Shown in pieces: positions 10,097-23,124 of a stretch of 64,000 bases of DNA (positions are counted from its first letter, which is position 1; each line of letters begins with the position of its first letter). The position numbers and the translations under genes were made by a program. The notes below the pieces were generated by a model. It did no database searches. It worked only from the letters and a program-made list of their open reading frames with translations, and was not told where the DNA came from. This DNA comes from Litsea cubeba (Eukaryota > Streptophyta > Magnoliopsida > Laurales > Lauraceae), in NCBI GenBank assembly GCA_012931725.1, contig CM022949.1, forward strand, positions 58,027,922 to 58,091,921, written 5' to 3'.

Positions 10097-12640
10097 TGTT
10101 GACACCAAAAATGTCACTTTGCCTCTTTAAGATCCAAAGAGCTACATGAAGTCACAATCTGCCATAAATAGGCAATGCTACTTCCAAAAAATCAAATCTT
10201 ATCAGAATCAAACAAAAACTGCAAGATCCTTCAAGACAGCCAAAAGAGGAGTACACAAGAAGTTTCAGGCCATTTCAAAATCATTTGGCCTAACTTCGCT
10301 TCTCCGGCAGCTGAAAAGGAGCTCCCGGCGGCGAAAGCATCGGAGACACCAAATCTTCGATCAGAGCCGATGGATGGTCTCAAAATACATCCAAAAGGCT
10401 CCACATCAAGTTCCGAGTCAAACCGACAACATTTGACCCTACATCAACCCTCGAACAGCTAAATCAAGCCTCTCGGCGGCGAGAACCACCGAGACCATCA
10501 CTCATCAGATAGAGCACATAGACGGCTTCAAAATGCTTACAAAGGGCTACACGTCAAATTTTAGGTCATTTCGACAACATTTGACCATACTTTGACGCTC
10601 GAAAGCCAAATCAGGCCTCTCGGTGGCGAAGCTCCCCGGGACCATGGTTTCCAAGACAGAGCCTATATATCATCTTAAAATGACTCCAATAGGTTCCCTG
10701 TCAAATTTTAAGTCAATCGGACATCGGTTGACCGCACATCAAACCGCGACATCTTCATCGCGACAAAAGCAAGTCTACTGGTGATAGGGCCCCAAACGGC
10801 TTCAAAACTCAAACAAAAGCCTATGTTTGGTCTTATTTATTGCTCATCAGGCTTCACCCCAAATTTCAGGTCATTCCAGCATCGTTGGCCCAGTTTCAGC
10901 TTTTGACGGAAAATCGGCAGCTCTGCGCAACAAAGTCTTCGGCTTTTTCAGAAAATTGGAAACTTTGTAAAATAAAATGCAAGGATTCTCATCAGGTTTT
11001 CTACAGGGAAATCAAGCCAATAAATGATAAAAAATGTCAAGGAAAAATACAGAAGAAAAAAGAATAAAAAAACAGCAAAAACGGACACAAAACGGGACAA
11101 AAGGGGGAAAACCACCCCAGGGTCACAGACCCCTGCGACTCTGGGGCTCGGGATCGCCGGGAGGGCCTCGGAAACCCGTTTTTTCACGATTCGAAGCGTC
11201 TGGCCTCTGGTATTTTCCAAAATTCATATTTGTGAGATACCAAATCCTCTGACATCCGTCAAAAACACGGGTTAATCATCAAGAGTATCAAAATCAACAT
11301 TGATCGCCAACTGGTCAACCAAAGAAAGTGTGCTTTCTACCCGACCGATCGAGAAATCGACAGGACAGATGGCACCGACCCGCTGTTGGCAACCAACACC
11401 TAAAGTTACATGGTCATCCAATGTCGATCTACATGAAGATCCATCGATGATCACCGCCAGAAGAATCCCAAAAGACGCGGCACGCCCGCACTCTTAACTG
11501 CTCGACGACCACTTAATGCGATTAATTGACTAGCTTTATTACAGTCATTAATCCATTTCTTTGGACGGCCCAATCAGAAACAAGCATCCGGGAGTTACAA
11601 GTCAAGAGATTCATGGCATTTAACTCATGAAACTCCTCCCATCATGGCGATTAAAGGCGATTAAATGCCCTTAATCTCCTCTGGCCAATCAGAAGCCAAG
11701 AAAAAGGAGTTATAAAATAAAGAATTCAATCTTGTAACTCCTCCCTTTATGTAGCTTTATGACAATAAAGGCTCATAAACCCTCCTAAATGGCTACCTAA
11801 AAGCCTATAAATAGGAGAGCTCTCCAAGAAGAAAAAAACACAAACAAACAGCAGAGAAAACAAACAACAGACTGCAGAAAGTCTGGAAACTCAGACAGAA
11901 AAAGGCATCAAAGAAGAGAAAACTCTGCGGAAATCCTACACCGACCACCGCTACAAGGTGACAAAAGTCCCTTGGGGGGTTCCCCCCCTAAAGGTCCTTG
12001 CCTTCTCTTTCTGCCTCTAATGGCTTAGACGTGGCTTTTCAGCCCGTCTACTTAGTTTTTTATTGGACATAGGACCTCCTCTTGGTCTTTGTCCTCTAAA
12101 AACCTGAGGTTATAGCCAAACCGAGCGAATCAATAGCATCCTCTGTTCTCATCTGCATGGATGATGGCGAAGTCCACATATGGCTTGCGACCGTCAATCT
12201 GAACAGGTCCCCCACAATCTCCTGAGAAGTTAGATCCTCCTTTTCTTGCTTTTCATTGTAGTTTGTATTTTTTCAAAAGAGACAAAAAAAATCACAACTC
12301 TTGTCTTTCATTATTTATAAGGATTGTAAATCGGCTATAAACGCCAAAATCGGCTATAAATGCCAAAAAATCGCCTTTCACGGCAAATCAAGAAAATGTC
12401 TCTTTTCTTAAATATATGTGCAATGAAAAACTTGAAAGAAGTTGATTTCCTTTTTACTTGCGAAGGTTGATCTCCGGATCACCACTTGCAATTCTAAGTA
12501 AAATAGAAAATCTGGCACACCCACACAAAAGAAATGTTGATGCACGCCTCTGCCCCTTTCCGGTTACGAAAGGGTCGGACCCAAACGGACTCCCACGTCC
12601 GCCGACCCCGGTAGAACCGGGCGGAAGCGCCGTTCCATCA
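10097..12640 (+). repeat. 5' LTR of G1 (Tat family, divergent)
   Basis: It starts TGTTGACACC and ends TTCCATCA, about 2544 bp, some 180-250 bp longer than the other family LTRs. The extra length comes mainly from two additional imperfect modules of about 130 bp at about 10310-10620, related to the single module kept in the G2 LTRs. It also carries a TATA box (11806-11813) and the GGCTATAAATGCC repeat (about 12331-12372). It differs from the other three LTRs at many positions, so it is older or from another subfamily. Confidence 0.9.
11806..11813 (+). promoter_or_regulatory. LTR TATA box (G1)
   Basis: TATAAATA is followed by GGAGAGCTCTCCAAG, as in the other LTRs of this family. It is the likely start region for full-length transcripts. 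Confidence 0.6.
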
Positions 12641-12643
12641 AGC

Positions 12644-12662
12644 TGGCTCCACCCGGTGGGAC
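12644..12662 (+). other. Primer-binding site of G1
   Basis: TGGCTCCACCCGGTGGGAC begins three bases after the LTR. It differs from the G2 site at two positions near its start, which could weaken tRNA pairing. Confidence 0.6.
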
Positions 12663-12889
12663 CCGTTCATTTGAGAACACGATGCTAGAAATGAAATATT
12701 TGCATATCATATCTATTGCTCTATGCTATACTTCTTTTCTTGATTCCTTGGCTACCTTCTAATTTGTGGCCTATGTTGGATTCCGCATCTAAAAAAAATG
12801 AGATGAGATTTTTTGGAAATTTCTAATTCTTTGAATTTATTTCCACTCTTTCTCTTTTCAAAAAATAAAAAATAAAAAATCAGACTTTT

Positions 12890-13965
12890 CATTTTGGATT
12901 CAAAATTGAGAAACCTTGATCTTGCCTATCGTTCATCGTGCTTGCAGAAATGTTGAGCCTGTTCGACTAAGGTTTTGGGTCATCGTTTCTCTTCGATGAG
13001 TTCATTAAAGATCTAAAAAAAATCAGATTTTTCATTTTGGATTCAAAATTAAGAAACCTTGATCCTTTCCTATCGTTCATCGTGCTTGCAGAAATGTTAA
13101 GCCTGTTCGACTAAGGTTTTGGGCCATCGTTTCTCTTCGATGAGTTCATTAAAGATTTAGAAAAATAAAATAAAATAAAAAATCAGATTTTTCATTTTGG
13201 ATTCAAAATTGAGAAACCTTGATCCTTTCCTATCGTTCATCGTGCTTGCAGAAATGTTGAGCCTGTTCGACTAAGGTTTTGGGCCATCGTTTCTCTTCGA
13301 TAAGTTCATTAAAGATCTAAAAAAAAATCAGATTTTTCATTTTGGATTCAAAATTGAGAAACCTTGATCATTTCCTATCGTTCATCGTGCTTGCAGAAAT
13401 GTTGAGCTTGTTCGACTAAGGTTTTGGGCCATCGTTTCTCTTCGATGAGTTCATTAAAGATCTAGAAAAAAAATAAAAATAAAAAAACAAAAATATTAGA
13501 TTTCTCAGTTTGAATTCAAAATTGAGAAACCTTCATCCTTTCCTATCGTTCATCGTGCTTGCAGAAATGTTGAGCCTGTTCGATTAAGGTTTTGGGCCAT
13601 CGTTTCTCTTCGATGAGTTCATTAAAGATCTAAAAATAAAAAATAAAAAATAAAAAATAAAAAAAACAAAAAAATCAGATTTCTCAATTTGGATTCAAAA
13701 TTGAGAAACCTTGATCCTTTCCTATCGTTCATCGTGCTTGCAGAAATGTTGAGCCTGTTCGACTAAGGTTTTGGGCCATCGTTTCTCTTCGATGAGTTCA
13801 TTAAAGATCTAGAAAAAAAAATTAGATTTCTCAGTTTGGATTCAAAATTGAGAAACCTTGATCCTTTCCTATCGTTCATCGTGCTTGCGGAAATGTTGAG
13901 CCTGTTCGACTAAGGTTTTGGGCCATCGTTTCTCTTCGATGAGTTCATTAAAGATCTAAAAAAAA
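12890..13965 (+). repeat. Leader tandem repeats of G1 (7 units)
   Basis: Seven units of about 140-180 bp share TTCAAAATTGAGAAACCTTG, then GTTCATCGTGCTTGCAG, then TTCTCTTCGATGAGTTCATT, separated by variable A-rich spacers. All seven are of the GAAATGTTGAGCCTG type. G0 and G2 have about four units each and mix two types. The array lies in the untranslated leader, upstream of a block (13985-14200) conserved in all three elements. Confidence 0.9.
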
Positions 13966-14973
13966 TTATATATATATATATATAAAAGACATAGACCACT
14001 AATGTTAAACCAACTGCGTTCTTTGATCATGGTTGATTCAAGAAAAGCCTTGTCCAGAGTGTGGAGACAGCTTGACTGTTCTAGGCAAAGGTCCTTCAAA
14101 CGGGTTCATTAAGTAATCCTACCCTTACCTGGGGGCAATTCTATCAATCGAGATTTCATAAGACCGGGTTAGGAGGCCTATGTATACTCTCTCGTCTTTT
14201 AAATAAATTTTTTTTTCAAAAATAAAATTTTTAAAAATAAAAATTCTAAAGTAAAAAATAAAAAAAAATTCAAAAAGAAATCTTAAAAAAAAAAACTTCC
14301 GTCATTTTGAATTTAGATTGGAGAAATCTTGGTCTTCTCCTTTCTGAGCACCGGCGCTCGCGGAAATCGCTGAGCCGTGTTCAGATTGGAGTGCCTTTTG
14401 CTCTCTTTGATGAACCCGATATTGGCATTTCAAAAAAAAAAACTCGTCATTTTTTTATTCAGATCCGAGAAATTATGGTCCATTTCTTTCTGAGCACTAG
14501 CGCTTGCGGAAATCGCTGAGCCCGTATTCAGATCGAAATACCATCTGCTCTCTTTGATGAATCCAATCTTGACCTTTCAAAATAGAGAATCTCATCTCAT
14601 GGATGCGGTCTCAAAACATTTGTGTCTAGCGGTACTAGTACGCCCTTTCAGGGTCTACTGTGTTGCGACCGGCACATTTGTAACTCCAACTTTATATTCT
14701 TCTTACCTCGAACAAGCTCTGCTTCTCAATAAGTCGAATTTAAGTTCACAATTGCTTCTAACAGTCACTGGAACGCTCATTCTGGGCTTACCATACCTGC
14801 GATAAGAACAATTGTACCCTCTATGGCGTTTTGCCTTCTTCATATTGCTTGGGTCATCTCCCTCGAACAATTTGAAAAGACAAAACCATAGAACTTCCCA
14901 TTTATGATCATTATATTCTTGTGATTACTACTGGATGTGGTCTTGTTTCAGAAATTTTCGAAAAAAACTAACA
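13966..14973 (+). other. Leader of G1 downstream of the repeats
   Basis: A roughly 220-bp block conserved in G0, G1 and G2 (13985-14200) is followed by degenerate GCGCTCGCGGAAATCGC repeats (about 14345 and 14500) and a stretch conserved with G2 24480-24868. A possible 3' splice site (TTGTTTCAG, ending at 14951) lies 22 bases before the gag ATG and is conserved in G2. Short open frames such as 14554-14805 also exist in G2, but the similarity looks like plain nucleotide conservation. Confidence 0.6.
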
Positions 14974-16989
14974 ATGGCAGCATCGCTTACCATTACTTTC
15001 GATGAAAGCAAGCACTAACTCATGCTTCAACAGAAGCAAACTACGCGCACCTACAAGCGCCCCATCAGCTGCTGAAGCGTCAACTCCCTTGGTAACTCTC
15101 TAAGCTCCGGGTCAACCTCGACTCCCTGGACTATTGTCTTTGGGACGCTGGGACCATTCCCACTTCCTGAGGAACAAACTGCTCCTTCCAAGAAACAGAA
15201 ACTCGCCTCTCAACGTGTCACTACCGTGACACCAAAGGCGAGCACCAGAAGGCCCGAAACCCGTGGCAACCCCACGAAGCCTCAACCCTCAAATGACCAG
15301 GCTATCCCAAGATTTGGTCCCCAAGACCTTCACCAAAACAGAGAAGGTCCCAAACATCTACCAAGCCAGCATTCCTGGCCCCACTCAAGGAGAACCGGTT
15401 CTACCCTCTTGCCTACATGAAATAGGACAGACCCATCTCCAATCTGACTCTCAAGTCAACCCAGCATGAGCCGGCTTGTTCCTACAAGCCCAAAATCAAG
15501 TCATGCATCACAAGGCCTCTGCAAGCACCTGCTAAGGCCTATAAACCTGCAGTTCGACCCTTCATCTCTACAGGGGCCGAACTCCAAAAATTCAAAACTT
15601 CGCTGCAACAAGCGAAGGACAGGGTTCGCATCCTGTCCTTGCCCAGCTACAAAGAAAACAAGCTCGGTGACTGCGCCCGGGGGAGCACATCCTTCGTTGT
15701 CAAAGCCCAGCCAGAGCTCACCGAAGCTCAAATTGCTCGTCGTATACGCCGCCGCACGTCGTATAGGCAAAAGAGACTAGAGAAGCAAAGGACCCAGCCT
15801 CCTACACTTCAAGTCTCTCCCAAATGGGTCGAAAAAGATAGACCCGACCAAGTTGCTACTGTCCATATGGTTGGAAAAACCAGAAGACGCCAAAAGTTAG
15901 CATCCAAAATCCATGTCCGACGTCCAATGACCCGCAGTGTCTCCAGGACAAGAAGACATTCAGAAGAATCCCCTGCTCCTTCAAGCAAAGGACGGCAGAG
16001 TGATCTTTCCTCAAGCTCTTCTTCAAAAAGAATGAGCCCCAGCTCAGTCACCAAGACAATTTCTTCATTCGAATCACGAAGGATAAACGTCTTGGCTACA
16101 AATTCTGAGCCACCACCCCACAATCCACCTCAAGATGATGCGACCACCCGCATCCTGCAGTTGGAACAAGACCAGCAGAGGATTGAAACTCTGATGGAAA
16201 ACCTTCTCCTCGCCTTCCAAAATCAGGCGAACAATGAACCTCCTTCGAATCATCAAGACGATGAGGTAAATGGAGAAGAAAATGAGTCACGCGCCCTTAC
16301 CAAAAAGGACGTAGACAGTATCCTCGCCAAAGCAAAAGAAGATGATATACTCAAGGAGCATGGGATCAAGCCACCATATCCCTTATGGATGGACTCGGTC
16401 CCGTTCCCCACCAAATTCAAGCATCCTACTCTCCAAACATATACGGGGAAAGGATCAGCCAGACAACACATCATCCACTTCAAGATCCTGACGGGAGCTA
16501 TCGCGGATCAAGATGCACTCAAGATTCGCCTCTTTGCAAGTACCCTAAAAGGTACGGCCTTCGATTGGTACTCCACTATGTTGGAGGACTCCATCCAAAA
16601 CTGGGCCATGCTAGAGACACGCTTCCTGACTCACTTCAAAGGTGAGGATCATCCCGCTACTATGGCTCAGTTGTGCAGCCTAAAACAGGGGGAGAATGAG
16701 TCAACATATGACTTCATTCATAAGTGGAAAGCAATGGCATACAAATGCTCTGATGTATTGCTACAAGCGTCGCTAGTCGACATCTGCCGAAACAACATGA
16801 GAGCTAGAATCCGCTCCATGATCATCGGCAACAAATCAAAAAACTTGGGAGAACTCCTGGAAGCTTCCATGGAAGCTGAAACGGTGATTAAAGACCTCAA
16901 CAGTCAGAAATCATCAAGAAAAGAGCCAACCGCCATTGCAACCTCAAAACCAAAGAAAAAAGAGGTCCTCAATGTGCAGACCAAGTCAG
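14974..16989 (+). pseudogene. gag: G1 gag, N-terminal part and capsid-like core (broken)
   Basis: By alignment with G2, gag starts at the ATG at 14974. Stops are at 15016-15018 (CAA to TAA) and 15073-15075 (CGA to TGA), and a one-base deletion lies near 15300. From there a long open stretch continues to the insertion at 16990. The first part is rich in Arg, Ser and Pro. The second part contains the retrotransposon gag region (FDWYSTM..WAMLETRFLTHFKG and LKQGENESTYDFIHKWKAM, about 16555-16740). In life it would form the particle that packages the RNA. The frame runs on for a few codons into the solo LTR and stops at 17027, an artefact of that insertion. It is certainly non-functional. Confidence 0.9.
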
Positions 16990-18215
16990 TGTTAGATATC
17001 GCGATCACTGAGAGGGGGGGGGGGTGAATCAGTGATTCTTTAAAAACAGGTCCAATTTAACAACAAAAGTAAATCAAATCACACAATGACACCAGATTTA
17101 ACGTGGTTCACCGAAAGGCTACGTCCACGGTTCAAAGACTGTCCGAACACCAATCCGGGACAGATATGAATCTATTTAGTCGCACCAACGACAAAGAGCA
17201 CCAACCCTTAGTTTCAGATAGCACCAACTATCTAGGAAGCACCTACTCCCTTGAGTTTCAGATAGCACCAACTATCTAGGAAGCACCGACTCCCTTTACA
17301 ATTTATCTGCACCAACAGATAGGATCACCAAACCCCAGACACCAAGCACCAACTTGATGTTCTATAGAATAAGAGTAGAAACCTTTTTCTACAGCCCTTC
17401 CCCTCTACAATCTCTCTCTCTCAATCCCTTACAAATTGAAATTAAAGCATAAACAGAGAGACACTTATCTTATGGACGAAACACCATCTTCAAGAGCACA
17501 TCCTCGTCCACACTTGCTGTAGAAACGTGCAACACAACTGCACACAGCAACAGCACCTTCTTCTCTCCAAAACCCTCTCTTTTCTTCTCTCTTCTCTTCT
17601 CTTCTCTTCTATCTCTGGTGTTCTTAAAAACGAACCAAACATGCCTTTATATAGGTTATGGTAACCCTTAAGAGTGTTTAAATTAGGCTAGAATTCGTTT
17701 AGAAAGAGTCCCAAACGAAATACTTAAGTTTCCTGAATTTTCGTGCAAAACTTCTATTTCTGCGCAAATCAGGTTTCCCGTGTGTTCTACCGGTACAAAT
17801 TGCGGTAGAACAGATGAAATTCTCATGTCCAAGCTTCTGCTAGAATTTAAGCCACTTCTACCGGTAGTACTTGCGGTAGAACTTTCAGAACAGCCACTTC
17901 TACCGGTAGTACTTGCGGTTGACAGATGGAAATCTTAGGGTCAGCCTTTTCTACCCCTGTTCTACCCCTGTTCTACCGGTAGAAATACCGGTTGACAGAT
18001 GAAATTCTGATTTCCTATACTGTTCTGTTTCAGCTCTGTTTTCTCTTTGAAGCTCTATCAACACCAGCCTATTATCATCATGCTTGTGACAATGTGTTGA
18101 CAAGAATTCCAACTCAAAACAATACTTGAGATACTAATTTCTTCAATTCTTCAAAAGACTTCTCAAGTCATCTCAAATTCCAACAATACTTCTCAAGTCA
18201 TCTCAAATTCCAACA
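16990..18215 (-). mobile_element. Solo LTR of a Sirevirus-like copia element
   Basis: The block starts TGTTAGATATC and ends TTCCAACA, and is flanked by GTCAG at 16985-16989 and 18216-18220. G2 has one uninterrupted copy of the target. Read on the minus strand it has the order expected for a Sirevirus-type LTR: four copies of a CTACCGGTAG-type palindrome (about 17993-17784), then a TATA box (TATATAAA, 17653-17646), and near the 3' end a run of C followed by CTCT (about 17022-17005). No internal region is present, so it is a solo LTR, presumably left by recombination between two LTRs. A CTTCT microsatellite lies near 17580-17610. Confidence 0.85.
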
Positions 18216-20588
18216 GTCAGCTCCTCAGCCACCAAAGAAAGCTGAAAACAAAGCTGCTGGTAAGAGACCTGAACTCTCAGATGCCTTCAAAGAACGAGTA
18301 GAGAAGAAATACCCGTTTGATGAAGATGTTGATGAAATCTTCGGGGCTCTTGTGGCAAATGGCAAGCTCACCTTGCCTGAACCAAAAAGACCGGGTGATG
18401 TTGGCAAAACCACCGATCCTCGGTACTATCCATATCACCAGATGATCTCGCATCCTCTCAATCAATGCTTCGTTGTGAGGGAGAAAATAAACGAGATGTA
18501 GAAAAATGGAGTCATCACCTTTGACAAAAACTATGGGTCTGCCTCCGTCAACATGGTGACATGTGGACAAACATCAAAATCACCGAAGAAGAAGATCACT
18601 ACTTCCTTCAAGGTGATAAACTCAATCCAAGCGTCTGAGGAACTGGTTCCTTACCCGACACCAGACGGACAACCCATATGGGTACATCCCGATCTCCTGG
18701 AAGATGAAAATTGGGAGGTCATGAAAACAAAGCCTATAGCTCAACAGCGAAGGCAGGCTAGGAAATATCTCCTCAAGCTCAAACGGCAAGAGAAGACCCA
18801 GCCAAAACAAGAAGTCAAAGAAAAGGCAGAGGCTTCCTCTACCGCTTCACTGGAGACAACAAAAACATCCCTTCCAGAGACTTCAAAGGGGGTAAGAAAA
18901 TTCACTCTCAGTGATTTCATGCCACCTCAATTCAAAAAAGCCGCGCAGGAGGTATCATACTCTTGCAATTTGGTAGTTGGATTCTCCATTGATGGATACG
19001 AGTCCAGCGACACCGATGATGGATTCGAATCCAACTACACAGACGAGTGGGAGCAGTCCCTTGAAACAGGAGAATACCTCTCCGATGAAGAATGGGTTCC
19101 TGAGTCTCATCTTATGCCAGTAATCTGGTATAACCCCCTACAGCCACAAGGATCCTAGTCTGATGATGAAGAAGACCAAGAGGCTGAACAAGAAAATGCT
19201 GCTGACCCAGCACCTCTCATTGCTCCAGTGGAAATCAACCATGTTGAGCCACAAAGAGCTGATGAATAAGAAGATTTGGCTCCCATGCCTGATCTTGAAG
19301 AATATGCAAGGATCTTGCAGCGTCTCGCTCTAGAACAAGAGCAAGACCGCGTCAACGAGCCTCCTCGCAATCCAGAACCTGAAGTCCCTGAAGACCATCA
19401 GGTACATCCTCCCTTAACTCCTGAAAATGGAGAAAATTGCTGGATAGACGATCCTCTTACATCCGAGGATGAGTTTGACTCCGATCAGGCAACGTCTCCC
19501 GTCAGAGCTTCCTATAATGTGATAATTCGGGATTATAGCTCTTCTGAAACATCGTCTGATGAGAGCACTTACACTCCGGCGACGCCTAGCAATGTATCTT
19601 CTGGAGCCACTTCATCTCACGTGACTTTCACTGAGATGACACCCTCTCAGGTTTCTTCTCCTGAGACTGTGACTTCAAAGTTCACACCCTTCCTGGCTGA
19701 AGAATTCCCAGCTATTGATGCTTGGGACGATGAATTGGTCAACGAAGAAGAAAGGTTGCTGGATGTTGTTCAGGACTTGTTCCCGAAAAATGCTCCGTGC
19801 AACACAATTACTGAGGATGGCAACTCTGCTACTGATACATCCTCAGCAAATGAAAAACGAGAGGCTCTTGATCCTGAAGACAATCTTCCAAACAAAGACC
19901 CTTCTCAAGAAGCTCTCGAAGTTGGTAGAGGCACCGGCTCTGGCCGGGACTACCACAAAAATTACAACCAATCTTCCTTTACATATGTAAATCCTTCGGG
20001 AAAAGATGTTGTAAGCGCCCCTAGTGGCAATAATGATGAACATGCAGGCCCTAAGGAGGCTTTCAAGTATGACTTGATTGAACACTTCAAGCACATACCT
20101 GCACGACTGCACATCCTGGATTTATTACGAATGTCTCCGCACACTCGTGATAATCTCATTTCAGAATTACAAAAGCTGAATGAGGATGTCGACAAACATG
20201 CCCCGCAAGTCCTCCAAATTGAAATGGATTATCGGGTCAAAAAATCAGAAGCTTCCTCAAAGGGAGAAAAGAAGAAAACCGAGGGATCATGCATTGAATG
20301 CCTCTCGGTTAAAAAAGCAGCCAGTGCAACCATCGCCTTCACAAAGGACGACCTCCTACTTGGCGAAACTAGGCACAACCGACCCCTGTACTTCACAGGG
20401 TACATCAAGGAAATGCCTATGCACAAAGTTCAGATCGACTCAGGTTCTGCACTCAACCTCATCACCACATCGGCTCTCGAAGAGTTGGGCATCCCACCCA
20501 GCAAACTGAGCCACACATCTGTATCTATCTTTGGATACGATGGGAGTACTCAAAGGCCTATCGGCAAAATCAGGTTCAAGTTGCAGAT
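18216..20588 (+). pseudogene. gag-pol: G1 gag C-terminal part and start of protease (broken)
   Basis: The frame resumes after the solo LTR. It covers the zinc-knuckle-like segment, a long acidic linker, and the protease active-site segment with an intact Asp-Ser-Gly at 20437-20445 in VQIDSGSALNLI. Stops are at 18499-18501 and 19156-19158 (both TGG to TAG) and 19267-19269 (GAA to TAA). The first Cys of the CX2HX4HX4C knuckle is Tyr here (RYYPYH, near 18421), whereas G2 keeps Cys. The reading frame is cut by G2 after FKLQI. Its continuation is at 53460. Confidence 0.9.
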
Positions 20589-22878
20589 TGTTGACACCAA
20601 AAATGTCACTTTGCCTTTTCAAGATCCAAAGAGCTACATGAAGTCGCAACCTGCCATAAATAGGCAATGCTGCTTCCAAAAATCAAATCTTGTCAGAATC
20701 AAACAAAAACTGCAAGATTCTTCCAGACAGCCAAAAGAGGAGTACACAAGAAGTTTCGGGCCATTTCAAAATCATTTGGCCTAACTTCGCTTCTCCGACA
20801 GCCGAAAAGGAGCTCTCGGCGACAAAAGCTCTCCGGGACCATGGTTTCCAAGACAGAACCTATGGATCATCTTAAAATGACTCCAATAGGTTCCCTGTCA
20901 AATTTCAAGTCAATCGGACATCGGTTGACCACACATCAAACCGCGACATCTTCATCGCGACAAAAAGCAAGTCTGCAGGTGATAGGACCCCAAACGGCTT
21001 CGAAACTCAAACAAAAGCCTATGGTTGGTCTTATTTATTGCTCAGGAGGCTTCACACCAAATTTCAGGTCATTCCGACATCGTTTGGCCCAGTTTCAGCT
21101 TCTGACGGAAAATCGGCAGCTCTGCGCGACAAAGTCTTCGGCTTTCTCAGGAAATTGGAAACTTTTGCAAAATAAAATGCAAGGATTCTCATCAGGTTTC
21201 CTACAAAGAAATCAGGCCAATAAATGGTCAAAATGTCAAGGAAAAGTACAGAAGAAAAAAGAATAAAAAAAAAGCAAAAACGGACGCAAAACGGGACACG
21301 AAAGGGGGAAAACCCCCCCAGGGTCGCAGGGTCGCCGGCGACCTTGGACCCCGGGGTCGCCGGGAAAGCCCCGGAAACCCCGGTTTTCGCCGTTTTTTCG
21401 CGATTCGAAGGGCCCAGCCTCTGGTAGTTTCCAAAATTCATGCTTTTGAGACACCAAGTCCTCTGACATCCGTCCAAAACACGGGTAAATCATCAAGAGT
21501 ATCGAAGACAGTATTGATCGCCACCCGGTCAACCAAAAAAGTGTGCTTTCCACCCGACCGATCGAGAAATCGACAGGATAGATGGCACCGACCCGCTGTT
21601 GGCAACAAACACCTGAAATTACATGATCATCTGATGTCGATCTACATGAAGATCCATCGATGATCATCAACAGAAGAATCTCAAAAGACGTGGCACGGCC
21701 CGCGACTCTTCAGCTGCTCGGCGACCACTTAATGCGATTAATTGACTAGCTTTATTACAGTCATTAATCCATTTCTTTGGAAGGCCCAATCAGAAGCAAG
21801 CATTCGGGAGTTACAAGTCAAGAGATTCATGGCATTTAACCCATGAAACTCCTCCCATCATCGCGATTAAAGGCGATTAAATGCCCTCAATCTCCTCCGG
21901 CCAATCAGAAGCCAAGAAAAAGGAGTTACAAAATAAACAATTCAATTTTGTAACTCCTCCCATTATGCGGCTTAATGACAATAAAAGCCCATAAACCCAC
22001 CTAAAAGGCTACCTAAAAGCTTATAAATGGGAGGGCTCTCCAAGAAGAAAAAAACACAGACACAGACAACGAACAACGAACATCAGCAGACAGCAGTCAG
22101 AAATCCAGAGAAAGAAAAAGAGAGAAAACTCTGCGGAAGTTCTACACCGGCCACCGCAACAAGGTGACAAAAGTCCCTTGGGGGGTACCCCCCCAAGGTC
22201 CTTGCCTTCTCCTCCTGCCTCCAATGGCTTAGATATGGCTTTTCAGCCCGTCTACTCGGCTTTTTATTGGACATAGGACCTTCCTTTGGTCTTTGTCCTC
22301 TAAAAACCCGAGGTTATAGCCAAGCCAAGCGAATCAATAGCATCCTCTGTTCTCATCTGCATGGATGATGGCGAAGCCCACATATGGCTTGCGACCGTCA
22401 ATCTAAACGAGTCCCCCACAATCTCCTGAGAAGTTAGATCCTCCTTTTCTTGCTTTTCATTGTAGTTTGTATTTTTTCAAAAGAGACAAAAATCACAATT
22501 CTTGTCTTTCATTGTTGATAAGGATTGTAAATCGGCTATAAATGCCAAAATCGGCTATAAACGCCAAAAATCGGCTATAAACGCCAAAATCGGCTATAAA
22601 TGCCAAAAAAATCGCCTTTCACGGCAAACTAAGAAAATGTCTCTTTTCTTAAATATATGTGCAATGGGAAACTTGAAAGAAGTTGATTTCCTTTTTACTT
22701 GCGAAGGTTGATCTCCGGATCACCACTTGCAATTCCAAGTAAAAATAGAAAATCTGGCACACCCACAAAAAAAGAAATGTTGATGCACACCCCTGCCCCC
22801 CGGTTACGAAAGGGTCGGACCCGACGGACTCCCACGTCCGCCGACCTCGGTAGAACCGAGCAGGAGCGCGGTCCATCA
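20589..22878 (+). repeat. 5' LTR of G2
   Basis: 2290 bp. It matches the 3' LTR closely apart from scattered substitutions and a shorter GC-rich palindromic array (about 21319-21345, against 51820-51925 in the 3' LTR), which accounts for most of the 78-bp length difference. Its TATA box reads TATAAATG, where the others have TATAAATA. Near 22530-22610 are four GGCTATAAACGCC/GGCTATAAATGCC units. Confidence 0.95.
22022..22029 (+). promoter_or_regulatory. LTR TATA box (G2 5' LTR)
   Basis: TATAAATG stands where TATAAATA is found in the other three LTRs, so the promoter is probably still usable but changed by one base. Confidence 0.5.
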
Positions 22879-22881
22879 AGC

Positions 22882-22900
22882 TGGCATCACCCGGTGGGAC
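22882..22900 (+). other. Primer-binding site of G2
   Basis: TGGCATCACCCGGTGGGAC lies three bases after the LTR end, which the target-site duplication fixes. It is not complementary to initiator methionine tRNA. Ogre-like Tat elements are known to use an arginine tRNA, but I could not check that here. Confidence 0.65.
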
Positions 22901-23124
22901 TCGTTTATTTGAGAACACGATGCTAGAAATGAAATATTTGCATATCATATATTTTGCTCTATGCTTATATTTCTTTTCTTGATTCCTTGGCTACTTTATA
23001 ATTGGTGGCCTATGTTGAATTCCGCATAATAAAAAATGAGATGAGATTTTTTGTTTGGAAATTTCTAATTCTTTGAATTTATTTCCACTCTTTCTCTTTT
23101 AAAAAAAAAAAAAAAAAAACAAAA

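Noticed and set aside
14554..14805. Short leader open frame with a counterpart at 24420-24803
   Set aside because: Starts and ends differ between G1 and G2, the region precedes a likely splice acceptor, and similarity is no higher than in the neighbouring noncoding leader.
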